Shown piece after piece: positions 1-8,973 of a stretch of DNA of 57,677 nucleotides. The stretch is from the NCBI RefSeq assembly GCF_018837975.1, contig NZ_JAGSOY010000030.1:1-57677 (forward strand), written 5' to 3'. Origin of the DNA: Zooshikella harenae (GTDB taxonomy: Bacteria > Pseudomonadota > Gammaproteobacteria > Pseudomonadales > Zooshikellaceae). The notes below the pieces were generated by a model, which had not been told where the DNA came from, searched no databases, and was given only the letters and a program-made list of their open reading frames with translations. Position 1 is the first letter of the stretch; every line of letters begins with the position of its first letter. The position numbers and the translations under genes are program-made.

Positions 1-283
1 ATACTCTATGAGAGTGTTGAAAAAAAATGACAAGAGATACTACGAATCCTACACCAAATAAAAGAAATAAATATTTTGTTATTGCTAGTTCGATCTCAGG
101 AGGTTTGGGGATATAAGATAATCCAATGCCTAAGAGAATAGGTACTGCAAAAGTAGCCAAGAAGGCAAACCCACTCGTTTTATCAAATTTTGTTTCGTGG
201 TAAGCATTTTCATTTAAGTATTGACCATGTATTAAAAATGGTTTCCTAACTGAAGAGAAACGTTTGAATTTTTTTTTAAGCTT
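1..283 (-). pseudogene. Out-of-frame membrane continuation of the zinc-ribbon gene, cut by window edge
   Basis: Read in the -1 frame relative to the zinc-ribbon ORF, codons from 283 to 1 are all open. They encode a basic stretch, then GFAFLATFAVPILLGIGLSY (membrane), a short loop with KPPEIE, and YLFLLFGVGFVVSLVIFF (membrane). No ATG, GTG or TTG occurs in this frame before the first membrane segment, so it has no independent start. The simplest reading is that it is the 3' half of the gene starting at 579, joined through a -1 shift in the A9 tract; the slippery heptamer A AAA AAA is present. It continues beyond base 1. Confidence 0.55.
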
Positions 284-579
284 TCATCCGCATGCCCTAA
301 CTTAGGATTAGTTATTCGTATAAGATCTTCTATCTGTTCATTGTCCTTCTTATCGATTGTTTCGTAATCAGTGATTTCAATGCTAAACTTCTTATTGCAG
401 GAAGTACATGTTCCGTATGCTTCGACAAACTGTCCTCTACCAACAGGTACCCAGAAAAAATGACCTGTTAAACCAATCCGGTGAACTGATACTTTATTAA
501 CTGAGTTGCACTCAGGGCATATTTCAGCGACAAATCCAAGTTTTTGATCCGTTGGTTTAGTTCCCCAGATTAAAATCAT
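232..579 (-). CDS. Zinc-ribbon domain protein, frame ends early at a poly-A tract
   Basis: The first 65 residues look like a small zinc-ribbon domain of the zinc_ribbon_15 type: a start with an IWGTK motif, a CPEC knuckle (C21, C24), a central FFWVPVG stretch and a second CTSC knuckle (C58, C61). The start is well supported by an AGGAGG ribosome site just upstream of ATG 579. The frame stops at 232 after a low-complexity tail. The neighbouring -1 frame, entered at the A9 run (minus strand, 269-277), continues as a clear membrane protein to the window edge and has no start codon of its own. The intact product is therefore probably a zinc ribbon followed by two transmembrane helices. Whether the break is a real mutation, a sequencing error or programmed slippage cannot be decided here. 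Function unknown. Confidence 0.6.
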   Translation of the reverse strand: MILIWGTKPTDQKLGFVAEICPECNSVNKVSVHRIGLTGHFFWVPVGRGQFVEAYGTCTSCNKKFSIEITDYETIDKKDNEQIEDLIRITNPKLGHADESLKKNSNVSLQLGNHF

Positions 580-1218
580 GATCTTGCCTCCTATTTATCA
601 CCAATTTGCCCTAATGTCTGCTACACCGAGTGACTTGGAGTGTTGCGAAGATTAGGGAAAAAACAAATATCATGGAATAAGCTAACGAAATGGATAAAAA
701 TATTCATCTCTAGTCCACGTATATTACATCCATACCCCTCAAAATGCCTCATCGTTAATACTCAAAAAAGGAGTCGTATGCGTTAGTAGCGTATGTAGAT
801 ATCTGTGCCGTAGGCCTGACTTATATCAGGTGGTTTAATGAATGAACATACATACTATTATCAGGCCTTATATCGTTTAAAAATAATTTCGTTAAGATAA
901 TTAAAAAAACACAACAAAACACGAGCCCATAATGAACGACTAAGCAGCAACTCTTTAAGAGTGCCAGATAAGGCTTCTCAGAAATCTATACCTCTTCCGT
1001 AAGCAAGCGCAACCAGACTAAGCTATAAGTATAGATACTACTTTTAGCAGTATATTAGGCTTTTGAAAAAAATCTAACGAATGAGCTTTTTTGTTAATAT
1101 TTTCTTTGCAGTGTAAATAAAATGGAGCGCATACTATAATTAATGAAATTTACCGTGTTTAGAGTACAGCTTAGAAAAGTGTTACTGAATGATTTTTAGT
1201 TAACTATCAGGTAAAAAA
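580..1218. other. Intergenic region between divergent genes
   Basis: No coding frame is convincing on either strand. It contains an imperfect palindrome at 812-868 (AGGCCTGA pairing with TCAGGCCT) that overlaps a smaller hairpin, CCTGA/TCAGG at 815-830, so the two stems exclude each other. A short palindrome, actctttaagagt, lies near 950. No function can be assigned. Confidence 0.4.
1135..1140 (+). promoter_or_regulatory. Candidate -10 box for the binding-protein gene
   Basis: A perfect TATAAT lies about 80 bases before the ATG of the downstream gene in AT-rich DNA. The matching -35 is weak at the ideal spacing (TGTAAA), so this is only a candidate. Confidence 0.35.
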
Positions 1219-1989
1219 ATGCCTTTAGTGATCACCTGTTTTTGCATTACATTTCTGAGCTTAGTTTCAGTAGTGACTTTCTGCGCTGAAAGAAAAAATT
1301 TATTAATTGCTACAGGAGACTATCCACCCTGGACGTCTGAAGTAAGTAGAGGGCAGGGCTTTGTTAATCATGTCATTACAGAAGCCTTTGCACACCGAGG
1401 CTTTACGGTCTACTATCATTTTTTACCATGGGCAAGAAGTTACGGTGACACAGAAAGAGGAAAATTTTCTGCCCTTTCGTACTGGGCCTGTTCAAAGAAA
1501 ACCCAAAAGACATTCTATTGTAGTGATCCTATGCACACAGAGTCCTATGTATTTTTTCATGAAAAAAACATCCATTTTCCTAAATGGAAGAAACTATCTG
1601 ATTTAAAAGCATTTAGAATAGGTGCAACCCGCGGCTATACTTATACTAAAGCATTTTGGCAGGCCTATAAAAATAAAACCTTGGATATTATTGTTAATAA
1701 TGACGATGAAACTAGCTTTAAAATGTTGCTTAAAGGCCGCTTAGATGCGGTTGCCGTATCCTCTATTACAGGGCTTCTAATACTTAACCAAAAATTTGGC
1801 TACAAAATTGCCAACACAATAACATTTAATAGTAAACCTATTGTAGAAAATACTGCACACTTATTATTTCCTAAAAGTCGAAAAGAATCACTGCACTTAT
1901 TAAAGGTGTTCAATCAAGGACTAATGAAAATTAAAGAGGATGGTACATATGATCAGTATTTTGATGACCTTATAATGGGTAAATATTAA
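1219..1989 (+). CDS. Orphan periplasmic solute-binding protein, family 3 type
   Basis: The 256-residue protein has an N-terminal hydrophobic signal segment ending near Cys22-Ala and then a family 3 extracellular binding-protein fold. It shows the LIATGDYPPWT opening strand, an LPWARSY segment, the lobe-crossing RIGATRGYTY and DDETSFKMLLKGRLDAVAVS stretches, and the closing IKEDGTYDQYFDDL helix typical of the family. Such proteins bind amino acids or small polar solutes in the periplasm. No ABC permease or ATPase gene is nearby, so it is an orphan that either serves a distant transporter or acts as a sensor. A second orphan of the same family lies at 47489-48307. The ligand cannot be predicted. 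Confidence 0.75.
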   Translation: MPLVITCFCITFLSLVSVVTFCAERKNLLIATGDYPPWTSEVSRGQGFVNHVITEAFAHRGFTVYYHFLPWARSYGDTERGKFSALSYWACSKKTQKTFYCSDPMHTESYVFFHEKNIHFPKWKKLSDLKAFRIGATRGYTYTKAFWQAYKNKTLDIIVNNDDETSFKMLLKGRLDAVAVSSITGLLILNQKFGYKIANTITFNSKPIVENTAHLLFPKSRKESLHLLKVFNQGLMKIKEDGTYDQYFDDLIMGKY

Positions 1990-2205
1990 CGAAAAAAATC
2001 TGAAAAATTAGAAAACACTATGTATGAGAAAGGAAAAAGAATGCGTGTTAGGTTATGTCATAACTGGTTGTTTTTTTAGCGGTAAACGGGGTTGTGGATT
2101 ATTTTTGGCAAAATTAGTTAACCATATATGATCGCTTACACTTATTTTTATAGCTAAATAATAATTTTTACGACATAACCTAAAATATCTAGGTTAGATG
2201 ACTAA

Positions 2206-2787
2206 TTAGCTACCATAACGAGCAGTATATTCATGATCAACTTTTTTAGGATTGGTAAAGAAACGTCGAATCATTGGCTCAAAAAAGGATAATGGCTCCC
2301 AGTCGTAGTTGGGATCAAAGCAGTTTTGATCATATTCCTCACAGAAATGCACACAATCTTCAAACCAGGGAGAGTCACGAAACGCATCACGAGTATTGGG
2401 GTCTCCACCACAGTGATGAGCATAATAATAAAGCTGAAATACACCATGATGTTTGATAATCCAATAGATTTTATCTGATACAAAAGGTCGAAGGATTGCA
2501 GCCGCCATTTCACTATGAGACCAAGGAGCAAGGTCATCGCCAATATCATGAATCAGTGCAGCTATAACCATTTCTTCAGTTTCACCATTACGAAAAGCTC
2601 GGGTTGCTGACTGCAACGAGTGCTCCAATCGATTAATCTGGTATCCTCCCAAGGTATGCTCTAGTCGTTTAAGTGCCTTTATTATTCGATCAGGCAAACC
2701 TGCTCGAAACTTCTCTTCTAAGCTATCCAGATACTCAAGCTCTTCTTTGGTACTATCGCTCAAGCGCGTAAAGTTAACAGTTTGCAT
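2206..2787 (-). CDS. HD-domain hydrolase/oxygenase, PhnZ-like
   Basis: The protein carries the HD-superfamily metal ligands in order: His in LEHSLQSATRA, the HD pair in AALIHDIGDDLA, a His in SHSEMAA, the IKHHG segment and a C-terminal Asp in CEEYDQNCFD. The spacing and the LQSATRAFRNGETEEMVIAA stretch resemble PhnZ-type mixed-valent diiron oxygenases and related catabolic HD proteins rather than cyclic-dinucleotide phosphodiesterases. A GGAG ribosome site precedes ATG 2787. The gene stands alone, with no phosphonate genes beside it. The substrate is unknown; a plain phosphohydrolase remains possible. Confidence 0.65.
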   Translation of the reverse strand: MQTVNFTRLSDSTKEELEYLDSLEEKFRAGLPDRIIKALKRLEHTLGGYQINRLEHSLQSATRAFRNGETEEMVIAALIHDIGDDLAPWSHSEMAAAILRPFVSDKIYWIIKHHGVFQLYYYAHHCGGDPNTRDAFRDSPWFEDCVHFCEEYDQNCFDPNYDWEPLSFFEPMIRRFFTNPKKVDHEYTARYGS

Positions 2788-2893
2788 GGTGACTCCATCT
2801 TTCTTTTATCATTATTGGTTTGTTGTGTTATTACTAAGAAAACACATATTGGGCCCTTTAGTTGTATCACAAAAATTATTTTGCCATAAAATA
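2788..2893. other. Upstream region of the HD-domain gene
   Basis: AT-rich DNA between the start of the HD gene and the first insertion-sequence fragment. It probably holds that gene's promoter, but no convincing -35/-10 pair was identified. Confidence 0.3.
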
Positions 2894-2992
2894 AGCGTTC
2901 ATCAAGACTCATAGTGACTACAAAACAACCAAAGCATTAGCAGAAGTGGAAAAGGCTATCATGATGGGTAAAACTTTGTGACACAACCCTCC
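2894..2992 (-). mobile_element. IS6-like element, left-end fragment, copy 1
   Basis: About 100 bases that are the reverse complement of 3741-3840. The stretch 2894-2953 is identical to the other copy over 60 bases and the remainder is clearly similar. Read on the minus strand it starts with an IS6-like terminus, GGGTTGTGTCACAAAG, and ends just after the codons for the transposase start (MSLDER). The element is thus cut shortly after its start codon. Only the left end survives. Confidence 0.6.
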
Positions 2993-3740
2993 ATAGCGCT
3001 TTGAATCTCCCATCTATTTAACAAATAATAACAAACTATACATATAAAACAAATAAAATATATTTTACTTGTATAAATATTAATATATCAATTAACTAAC
3101 TTCACCAGAAGCAACTGTAGTCAAAAAACTTAAAGACATAATACTTTCAATGAATAACCTGATTTTAAAATGAAAATATTGTATATACGCTACAGTTGAA
3201 TTGGTTTTTTATTGATACATTTTAATACACCTACGTAATAGCTTGTGCTTAATCATATCAGTTACAATTATTGCAACTTAAATGTCTTGAAAAGTAGCGC
3301 AGTAATACTGTTTATATACATGATTTTTAACATAATCATGTGTTTTTATCAAAGAAATAACTTAGTATTTTAATATCCGTTGATTATTCTAGCAATCAAC
3401 AGCGGTAGGCCATTTTTAAAACAGAAACACAGCATAATGATAGTTATATAGTACTAAAAAAGATTCAACTAGTAATAGTTAGTAGCAAAGAATTTTTACC
3501 TCTCAAGTTATCCCTTGAGATACATGATAGTTATAATCATCTTAGTCGTCTGTACAAAAGCCCTTTTCTTTTAATTACAAGTGAAACGGCCGATAGTCTG
3601 TAACTCAGGACTTCACCGCTTAACTATTTATATGAAGTAAATAAATCACCTTATAATAAGGTGATTTTGCTGGCGCTTTCGTAAAAATTATTTAGCTTAA
3701 AAATAAACTTATTTTGGATAAATTTAATCTGTTAAAACCC
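2993..3740. other. AT-rich region between two insertion-sequence ends
   Basis: About 750 bases without a credible ORF on either strand. It contains a small hairpin (TCTCAAG/CTTGAGA at 3501-3520) and a longer palindrome at 3643-3667. The two IS ends that bracket it face inwards, so it may be original target DNA or the remnant of a composite structure. Confidence 0.45.
3643..3667 (+). terminator. Terminator-like palindrome with no gene upstream
   Basis: Twelve-base arms AAATCACCTTAT and ATAAGGTGATTT are separated by one base, and the 3' arm ends in a T run. This resembles a rho-independent terminator, but no coding gene precedes it. It could end a small RNA or be a leftover of a deleted gene. 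Confidence 0.35.
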
Positions 3741-4040
3741 CACTGGGGTGTGTCGTAACGTTTTAACCATGGTGATAGCCTTTTCCACTTCTGCTAATGC
3801 TTTGGTTGTTTTGTAGTCACTATGAGTCTTGATGAACGCTTCAAAAGTTGTCATTTACCCAAGTGTCAAGTGTGTTGTACTGCAAGCGCTGTATTATTAC
3901 TTTCTGTTTGCACTGAGCTACTGAGATATTGAAGAGTTCCTGCAAGACTGGAATGTCCCTGTTGGTCTTAGCTGGTTTATGGATGAAACCTATATCAAAG
4001 TGAAAGACCAGTGGTATTACCTGTACAGAACCGTCAAATA
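3741..4040 (+). pseudogene. Decayed IS6-family transposase with left terminus, copy 2
   Basis: The left terminus GGGGTGTGTCGTAACG near 3745 is followed by an ATG at 3824 reading MSLDERFKSCHLPKCQ, a normal IS6 transposase beginning. The frame then breaks. Further on, LSY-stop-DIEEFLQDWNVPVG is followed by the catalytic-region block FMDETYIKVKDQWYYLYRTV, which ends in a stop. The middle of the DDE domain is missing and an in-frame TGA replaces the usual Arg codon of LSYRD. The rest of the element, including the right end, is not visible. This fragment directly precedes the macAB-type operon and may mark how it arrived. Confidence 0.75.
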
Positions 4041-4181
4041 GGGGATGACCCGAAGGTAGAGGTGAATAATTTTTATAGTTACGTCCAGGCTGAGAAGTTC
4101 ACTTGTGAGTTGCTGTCGTACATTTGATGTGCGACAACTTCAGCATACCTGTATTCATTAATTATATTTTGTGTAATTCCT

Positions 4182-5360
4182 ATGACTAAAAAAACGCGTC
4201 GTCTTGCTGTGCTGGGAGTACTCATTTCTGTTGTTTTAGCTACTGTGGGCTGGAACGCTCTTAGTTGGTTCAAACCTGAGCCTGTTGAATATATCACCGC
4301 TCCTGTGGAAAAACGGGATATAGAAGAAAAAGTTTTAGCCACTGGCGTATTGGAAGGCGCCAAGCAGGTTGCGGTGGGTGCTCAGGTTACTGGACAGTTG
4401 AAGTCTATGAACGTATCTGTCGGTGACAGGGTGACAAAAGGTCAATTGCTGGCGGAAATCGACCCAGTTTTGCCACGCAACAATTTGAAGCGGGCGATGG
4501 CGGAGCTGAAAAACATTAGGGCTTCGCGTCGCGCCAGTGAAGCCATGCTGCGTTATAACGAGTTGAATTTCAAACGCCAACGTGAAATGAGTGCAGAGGA
4601 CGCGGCATCGGTGGCTGATTTGGAAAACGCTCGCGCCCAGATGGAAAAAGAAAGAGCAAACATTGAAGCGCTGGACGCTCAAATCACTAAGGCGGAAATT
4701 CAGGTGGAGACTGAAAAGGCTAATCTCGGATTCACCAAGATTGTCGCGCCAATGGATGGTGTGGTGATCGCCACGAAGTTTGAAGAAGGACAAACTCTGG
4801 TATCGAGTCAAGAAGCACCGACGCTGTTGGTTTTGGCAAAGCTGGATACGATGACGGTGAAAGCGAAAATATCTGAGGCTGATGTCTCTAAGGTAAAGCC
4901 GGGCCTTGAAGCAAACTTTACGGTTTTAGGGAATCAAGACCGTCTTTACAAAGGCATGTTGCGCATCATTAAGCTAGCGCCAGACAACATTTTCGATAAG
5001 GCGTCTGCCGGTGATTCAAATAAAGCTGTTTACTACAGTGGCTTGTTAGAAGTACCAAACCTTGATCACTCTTTGCGAGTGGCTATGACGGCACAAGTAT
5101 CCATCATTATTAATCGGCAGTCGCAAGTGCTGAGTATTCCTATCTCTGCTTTGGACCCTAGTCAGAAAATCAGTGGTTCACAACATAAGGTTCGCGTGCT
5201 GGTCAATGGTTTTCCAGAAGAAAGGACGATTAAAACGGGCATTCGTGACAATGTTTATGTGCAGGTGCTCACTGGCCTGAATGATGGAGACAGTGTAATT
5301 CTCGGTGACAGTCTATCGGTTAATACGGACGCTGAAACATCCGTCGTTATTGGGGGGTAA
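4182..5360 (+). CDS. macA: MacA-like periplasmic adaptor of a tripartite ABC efflux pump
   Basis: A 392-residue membrane-fusion protein: N-terminal membrane anchor (about residues 8-28), a beta-barrel/lipoyl half starting at VEKRDIEEKVLATGVLE, a long coiled-coil hairpin (about 95-185, rich in Ala, Glu, Arg and Lys), the second lipoyl half (LGFTKIVAPMDGVVIATKF) and a C-terminal barrel plus membrane-proximal domain. This is the MacA/HlyD_D23 arrangement. The adaptor stimulates MacB and links it to the outer-membrane channel. macB starts 9 bases after its stop, and the third gene follows at once. No good ribosome site precedes ATG 4182. Codon use is GC-richer than in surrounding genes, suggesting transfer. 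The substrate (macrolide, lipopeptide, siderophore or toxin) cannot be told. Confidence 0.9.
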   Translation: MTKKTRRLAVLGVLISVVLATVGWNALSWFKPEPVEYITAPVEKRDIEEKVLATGVLEGAKQVAVGAQVTGQLKSMNVSVGDRVTKGQLLAEIDPVLPRNNLKRAMAELKNIRASRRASEAMLRYNELNFKRQREMSAEDAASVADLENARAQMEKERANIEALDAQITKAEIQVETEKANLGFTKIVAPMDGVVIATKFEEGQTLVSSQEAPTLLVLAKLDTMTVKAKISEADVSKVKPGLEANFTVLGNQDRLYKGMLRIIKLAPDNIFDKASAGDSNKAVYYSGLLEVPNLDHSLRVAMTAQVSIIINRQSQVLSIPISALDPSQKISGSQHKVRVLVNGFPEERTIKTGIRDNVYVQVLTGLNDGDSVILGDSLSVNTDAETSVVIGG

Positions 5361-5369
5361 GGTCGTTTT

Positions 5370-7334
5370 ATGAAGGAGCCATTGATTGAAATAAATGACC
5401 TTAACAGGTTTTTCCTGGCTGGGGAGCAGCAAGTTGCTGTGCTGAAGGACATTGACCTGAAGATTTATCCAGGTGAAATGGTCGCTATTATGGGAACGTC
5501 TGGCTCTGGAAAGTCGACGCTGATGAATATCCTGGGGTGCCTGGATCGCCCGAGCAGCGGTAGCTATAAAATCAGTGGCCGGGAAACGAAGGAGCTGGAT
5601 GCTGACGAGCTGGCCACACTGCGGCGTAACCACTTTGGGTTTATCTTTCAGCGCTATCATTTACTGTCGCATCTGGATGCTTTGGGCAATACGGAGTTGG
5701 CAGCAGTCTATGCTGGTGTTGCCAAAGATTCGCGCCGTGAACGAGCGCATATGTTGTTATCGCGCCTGGGGTTGGAGGAGCGTTGCGAGCATAAGCCCAG
5801 TCAGCTATCTGGAGGTCAACAGCAGCGGGTGAGTATCGCCAGAGCCCTGATGAACGGTGGTGAAGTGATTTTGGCGGATGAGCCCACTGGTGCGCTGGAT
5901 ACCCGAAGTGGGCAGGAAGTCATGACAGTGCTTCGGGAACTGCATCAGCAGGGGCACACTGTCATTATTGTTACACATGACCCTCAAGTGGCAGCCAAAG
6001 CGGAGCGGATCATCGAAATTCAGGATGGTGAAATTATCGCTGACCGTGTGAACGTTGCTTTGGAGTCAGAGCAACTAGCATCATCTGCGGCGGACTCTAG
6101 TTCAGCGACAAGTCACAAGGAATTGCGGGGTGCTTGGCTGGGACGTTTCACCGAAGCTTTTAAAATGGCCTGGATCGCCATGACCTCGAATCGATTGCGA
6201 ACGCTTTTGACCATGCTTGGCATCATTATTGGCATCACAGCGGTGGTGAGCATTGTCGCCATTGGTGAGGGCGCAAAGCAACAAGTCATCAGTGACATTA
6301 ATGCCATTGGCGTTAACACCATTGAGATTTTTCCTGGTAAGGATTGGGGGGACGAAAGAGCTGCTTCCATCGATACCCTGGTGGCGGCGGATGTGGAAGC
6401 TTTGCAGGCTCAACCCTTTGTAGACAGCGTGACGCCCAGCATAACTAGTGGGCAACAGCTGCGTTATTACAATGTTGCTGTCAATGTGAGTGTTAATGCA
6501 GTCGGTGAGCAGTATTTCAGAGTGAAAGGGCTAATTGTTGCAGAAGGTCGGCCGTTGCTGCGAGAAGATATTCGTACTCAGGCGCAGGTGGTGGTGATTG
6601 ACAGTAATACCCGCAAAAAACTGTTCACTAGTGGTGAAGATCCTATTGGTAAAGTGCTTTTAATCGGGGACTCACCTTGGACAGTTATTGGTGTAGCGGA
6701 GGATAAAAGTAACCCCTTTGATAGCGGTGGCAACCTGTCGGTGTGGATGCCACACAGTTCTGTCACGACACGCCTGGTAGGCAGAAAGAATTTCAGTTCT
6801 ATCATTGTCCGCACGCCAGATGGGATGACCAGCATGGTGGCAGAACAAAGCATCGTTCGCTTGTTGACTACACGGCACGGTATAAAGGATTTTTTCACAT
6901 TCAGCACTGATAGTATTTTGAAGGCGGTTGAAAAAACTACCACCACCTTGACGTTATTGGTGTCCTCTATTGCGGTTATTTCTTTGATCGTCGGCGGCAT
7001 AGGCGTCATGAATATTATGCTGGTGTCGGTCACTGAGCGCACCCGGGAAATTGGTATCCGTATGGCCGTTGGTGCACGGCAAAGTGACATATTGCAGCAG
7101 TTCTTGATTGAAGCGGTGATGGTTTGCCTAATCGGCGGTGGTATTGGCATTTTGCTGTCTTTTGGTGTGAGTGCTTTGTTCTCACTGTTGGTTCCGGATA
7201 TGCAAATGTTATTTTCCGTTACTGCCATTGTGGCGGCCGTGGTTTGCTCCTCACTGATTGGGGTGTTGTTTGGTTTCTTGCCTGCGCGAAATGCGGCGCG
7301 ACTTGATCCGATTGAAGCATTAGCGCGGGAGTGA
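5370..7334 (+). CDS. macB: MacB-like ABC transporter, fused ATPase and permease
   Basis: The 654-residue protein has the usual MacB length and order. The N-terminal ATPase carries Walker A GTSGSGKST (about residue 42), signature LSGGQQQR, Walker B VILADEPTGALD and the switch histidine in IIVTHDP. A linker is followed by the first membrane helix (LLTMLGIIIGITAVVSIVAI), a large periplasmic domain and three C-terminal helices with the ERTREIGIRMAVGAR coupling motif. MacB works as a dimer in the inner membrane and drives export through the outer-membrane factor by mechanotransmission. It sits between the adaptor and outer-membrane factor genes. All ATPase motifs are intact. Confidence 0.93.
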   Translation: MKEPLIEINDLNRFFLAGEQQVAVLKDIDLKIYPGEMVAIMGTSGSGKSTLMNILGCLDRPSSGSYKISGRETKELDADELATLRRNHFGFIFQRYHLLSHLDALGNTELAAVYAGVAKDSRRERAHMLLSRLGLEERCEHKPSQLSGGQQQRVSIARALMNGGEVILADEPTGALDTRSGQEVMTVLRELHQQGHTVIIVTHDPQVAAKAERIIEIQDGEIIADRVNVALESEQLASSAADSSSATSHKELRGAWLGRFTEAFKMAWIAMTSNRLRTLLTMLGIIIGITAVVSIVAIGEGAKQQVISDINAIGVNTIEIFPGKDWGDERAASIDTLVAADVEALQAQPFVDSVTPSITSGQQLRYYNVAVNVSVNAVGEQYFRVKGLIVAEGRPLLREDIRTQAQVVVIDSNTRKKLFTSGEDPIGKVLLIGDSPWTVIGVAEDKSNPFDSGGNLSVWMPHSSVTTRLVGRKNFSSIIVRTPDGMTSMVAEQSIVRLLTTRHGIKDFFTFSTDSILKAVEKTTTTLTLLVSSIAVISLIVGGIGVMNIMLVSVTERTREIGIRMAVGARQSDILQQFLIEAVMVCLIGGGIGILLSFGVSALFSLLVPDMQMLFSVTAIVAAVVCSSLIGVLFGFLPARNAARLDPIEALARE

Positions 7335-7337
7335 TTG

Positions 7338-8774
7338 ATGAGCGGTAACCCTATGAAGTTTGCAGTAAAATGGGTGAGTTTTATGGGCGTGAGAGGGAGA
7401 AAAAACATAGCACTTTTATTGCTGTGCTCGACGTTGTTGGCTGGGTGCGAAAGTTTGGTGCGCACGCAATATTCTCGGCCTCAATTGGAACTTCCTGCCT
7501 CTTGGTCCTATGCGGCAGTGAATGGAGAACAGGCATTGGCGTCAGAGCAATGGTGGCGAGCGTTTAAGGACGAGGCATTGGACTGCTTAATTGAGCGGGC
7601 GTTGAAGAGTAATAGTGACATGGCTCTGGCAGCGTTAAAAGTGCAGCAGGCGCAACTGCGAGCGGGTATTGCTGACGGCAACCTGACACCTGATGCAAGC
7701 GCACAGCTCAGCGCTTCCCGAGTGCGTGATATGAATACTCACACCAGCAGGAAGTCCTCTGGCGCTTCTCTTGAATTGAGTTATGAGCTTGATCTCTGGG
7801 GAAAGCTATCTAGCGCACGTGACAAAGCGCATTGGGAAGCTATGGCAACTGAGCAGGATAGAGCCGGTGCAGCACTGGCATTGATCGGCACGACAGCGAA
7901 CCTCTATTGGCGTCTTGCATATTTGAACGAGTCCATCGCCGCTAGTGAGGCTTCATTGGGTTATACGGCAAAAGCCTTGAAGCTCGCTCAAGTTAAACGT
8001 CGTAGCGGTGCAGTCTCCAACCTTGACTTGATCCAGGCTGAGCAAAACTTGGCAAGTCAGCGTGCCTCGTTGACCACTTTGCTGCAGGAAAAAGTGGAAG
8101 TGCAAAATGCACTGGCTATTTTGTTTGATCAGGCACCAGAGAATTCGGTATCTGATCCACAAACCTTACCTGTCATGCGGATGCCAACCTTGCCTGTGGC
8201 CACTCCAGCGGCGTTACTGGCACGCAGGCCAGATATGCAGGCGGCTGAAATGCGTTTACGCAGTGTCCTGGCGGATACAGACCATACACGCGCCAGTTAT
8301 TACCCCAGCTTTAGCTTAACCGGATCCATGGCGACAGGTGATTCAGTGTTGGCGAATATATTGCGCAATCCAGTTGCCACTTTGGGAGCAGGCCTAAGTC
8401 TACCTTTTTTGCAGTGGCGGCAGATGCAGTTGAGTATCCAGGCGTCCGAGGCTGATTATGAGCAGGCAGTGATTGAATTCAGACAGAAGTTGTATTCGGC
8501 GTTAGCTGAGGTGGAAAACAAACTTTCTGCCAGAGCACAGCTGATGGTTCAGGAAGAAGCATTGCGCAAGTCTTTCTCGTTGGCATCTGAGGCAGAGCGC
8601 TTGTCAGAGGTGCGTTATCGGTCTGGGGCCACTGACGTGAAGACATGGTTGGATCAACAAGAAATACGGCGTAAGGCACAGTTGCAACTCACTGAAAATC
8701 GTCTAGCCCAGTTGCAAAATATGATGGCTCTGTATCAAGCTCTGGGCGGAGGTTTTGCTGAACGTCTGGATTAG
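7338..8774 (+). CDS. Outer-membrane efflux lipoprotein, NodT/TolC family
   Basis: About 479 residues with a lipoprotein signal (LLLCSTLLAGC), then the NodT-type start (YSRPQLELPASW) and two outer-membrane-factor repeats, including ELSYELDLWGKL, RRSGAVSNLDLIQAEQNLASQRA and RRPDMQAAEMRLR. It forms the channel of the pump encoded just upstream. The previous gene's TGA is immediately followed by TTG 7335 and ATG 7338; the internal ATG 7383, which gives a shorter and more standard signal peptide, may be the real start. Having its own channel makes this a complete three-gene efflux operon. Confidence 0.9.
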   Translation: MSGNPMKFAVKWVSFMGVRGRKNIALLLLCSTLLAGCESLVRTQYSRPQLELPASWSYAAVNGEQALASEQWWRAFKDEALDCLIERALKSNSDMALAALKVQQAQLRAGIADGNLTPDASAQLSASRVRDMNTHTSRKSSGASLELSYELDLWGKLSSARDKAHWEAMATEQDRAGAALALIGTTANLYWRLAYLNESIAASEASLGYTAKALKLAQVKRRSGAVSNLDLIQAEQNLASQRASLTTLLQEKVEVQNALAILFDQAPENSVSDPQTLPVMRMPTLPVATPAALLARRPDMQAAEMRLRSVLADTDHTRASYYPSFSLTGSMATGDSVLANILRNPVATLGAGLSLPFLQWRQMQLSIQASEADYEQAVIEFRQKLYSALAEVENKLSARAQLMVQEEALRKSFSLASEAERLSEVRYRSGATDVKTWLDQQEIRRKAQLQLTENRLAQLQNMMALYQALGGGFAERLD

Positions 8775-8973
8775 TCTGAGACCTAGGTACTGGGTAAAAA
8801 GAACAGCCAGATTACTCCGACCGAACCTTCTTTAAGCGTAACAACTGTTGAAAATAGATTATCAAGGATTTATACAACACTCACGTATAATAGCCAGTGG
8901 GATACAGAAAAACGATGTTTCACAAGGTACTATTATAGATGATAGTTCTAAGGGCGCCTAAGATGTGGAACCA

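Noticed and set aside
812-868. Riboswitch or attenuator suggested by mutually exclusive hairpins
   Set aside because: The downstream gene starts about 350 bases away, no terminator T run follows and no known aptamer motif was seen.
4335-4811. Antisense ORF over macA
   Set aside because: Low-complexity translation and full overlap with the macA coiled-coil region.
6578-7465. Long antisense ORF over macB (295 codons)
   Set aside because: It mirrors the GC-rich coding strand, has no recognisable domain, and macB is unmistakable in the other frame.
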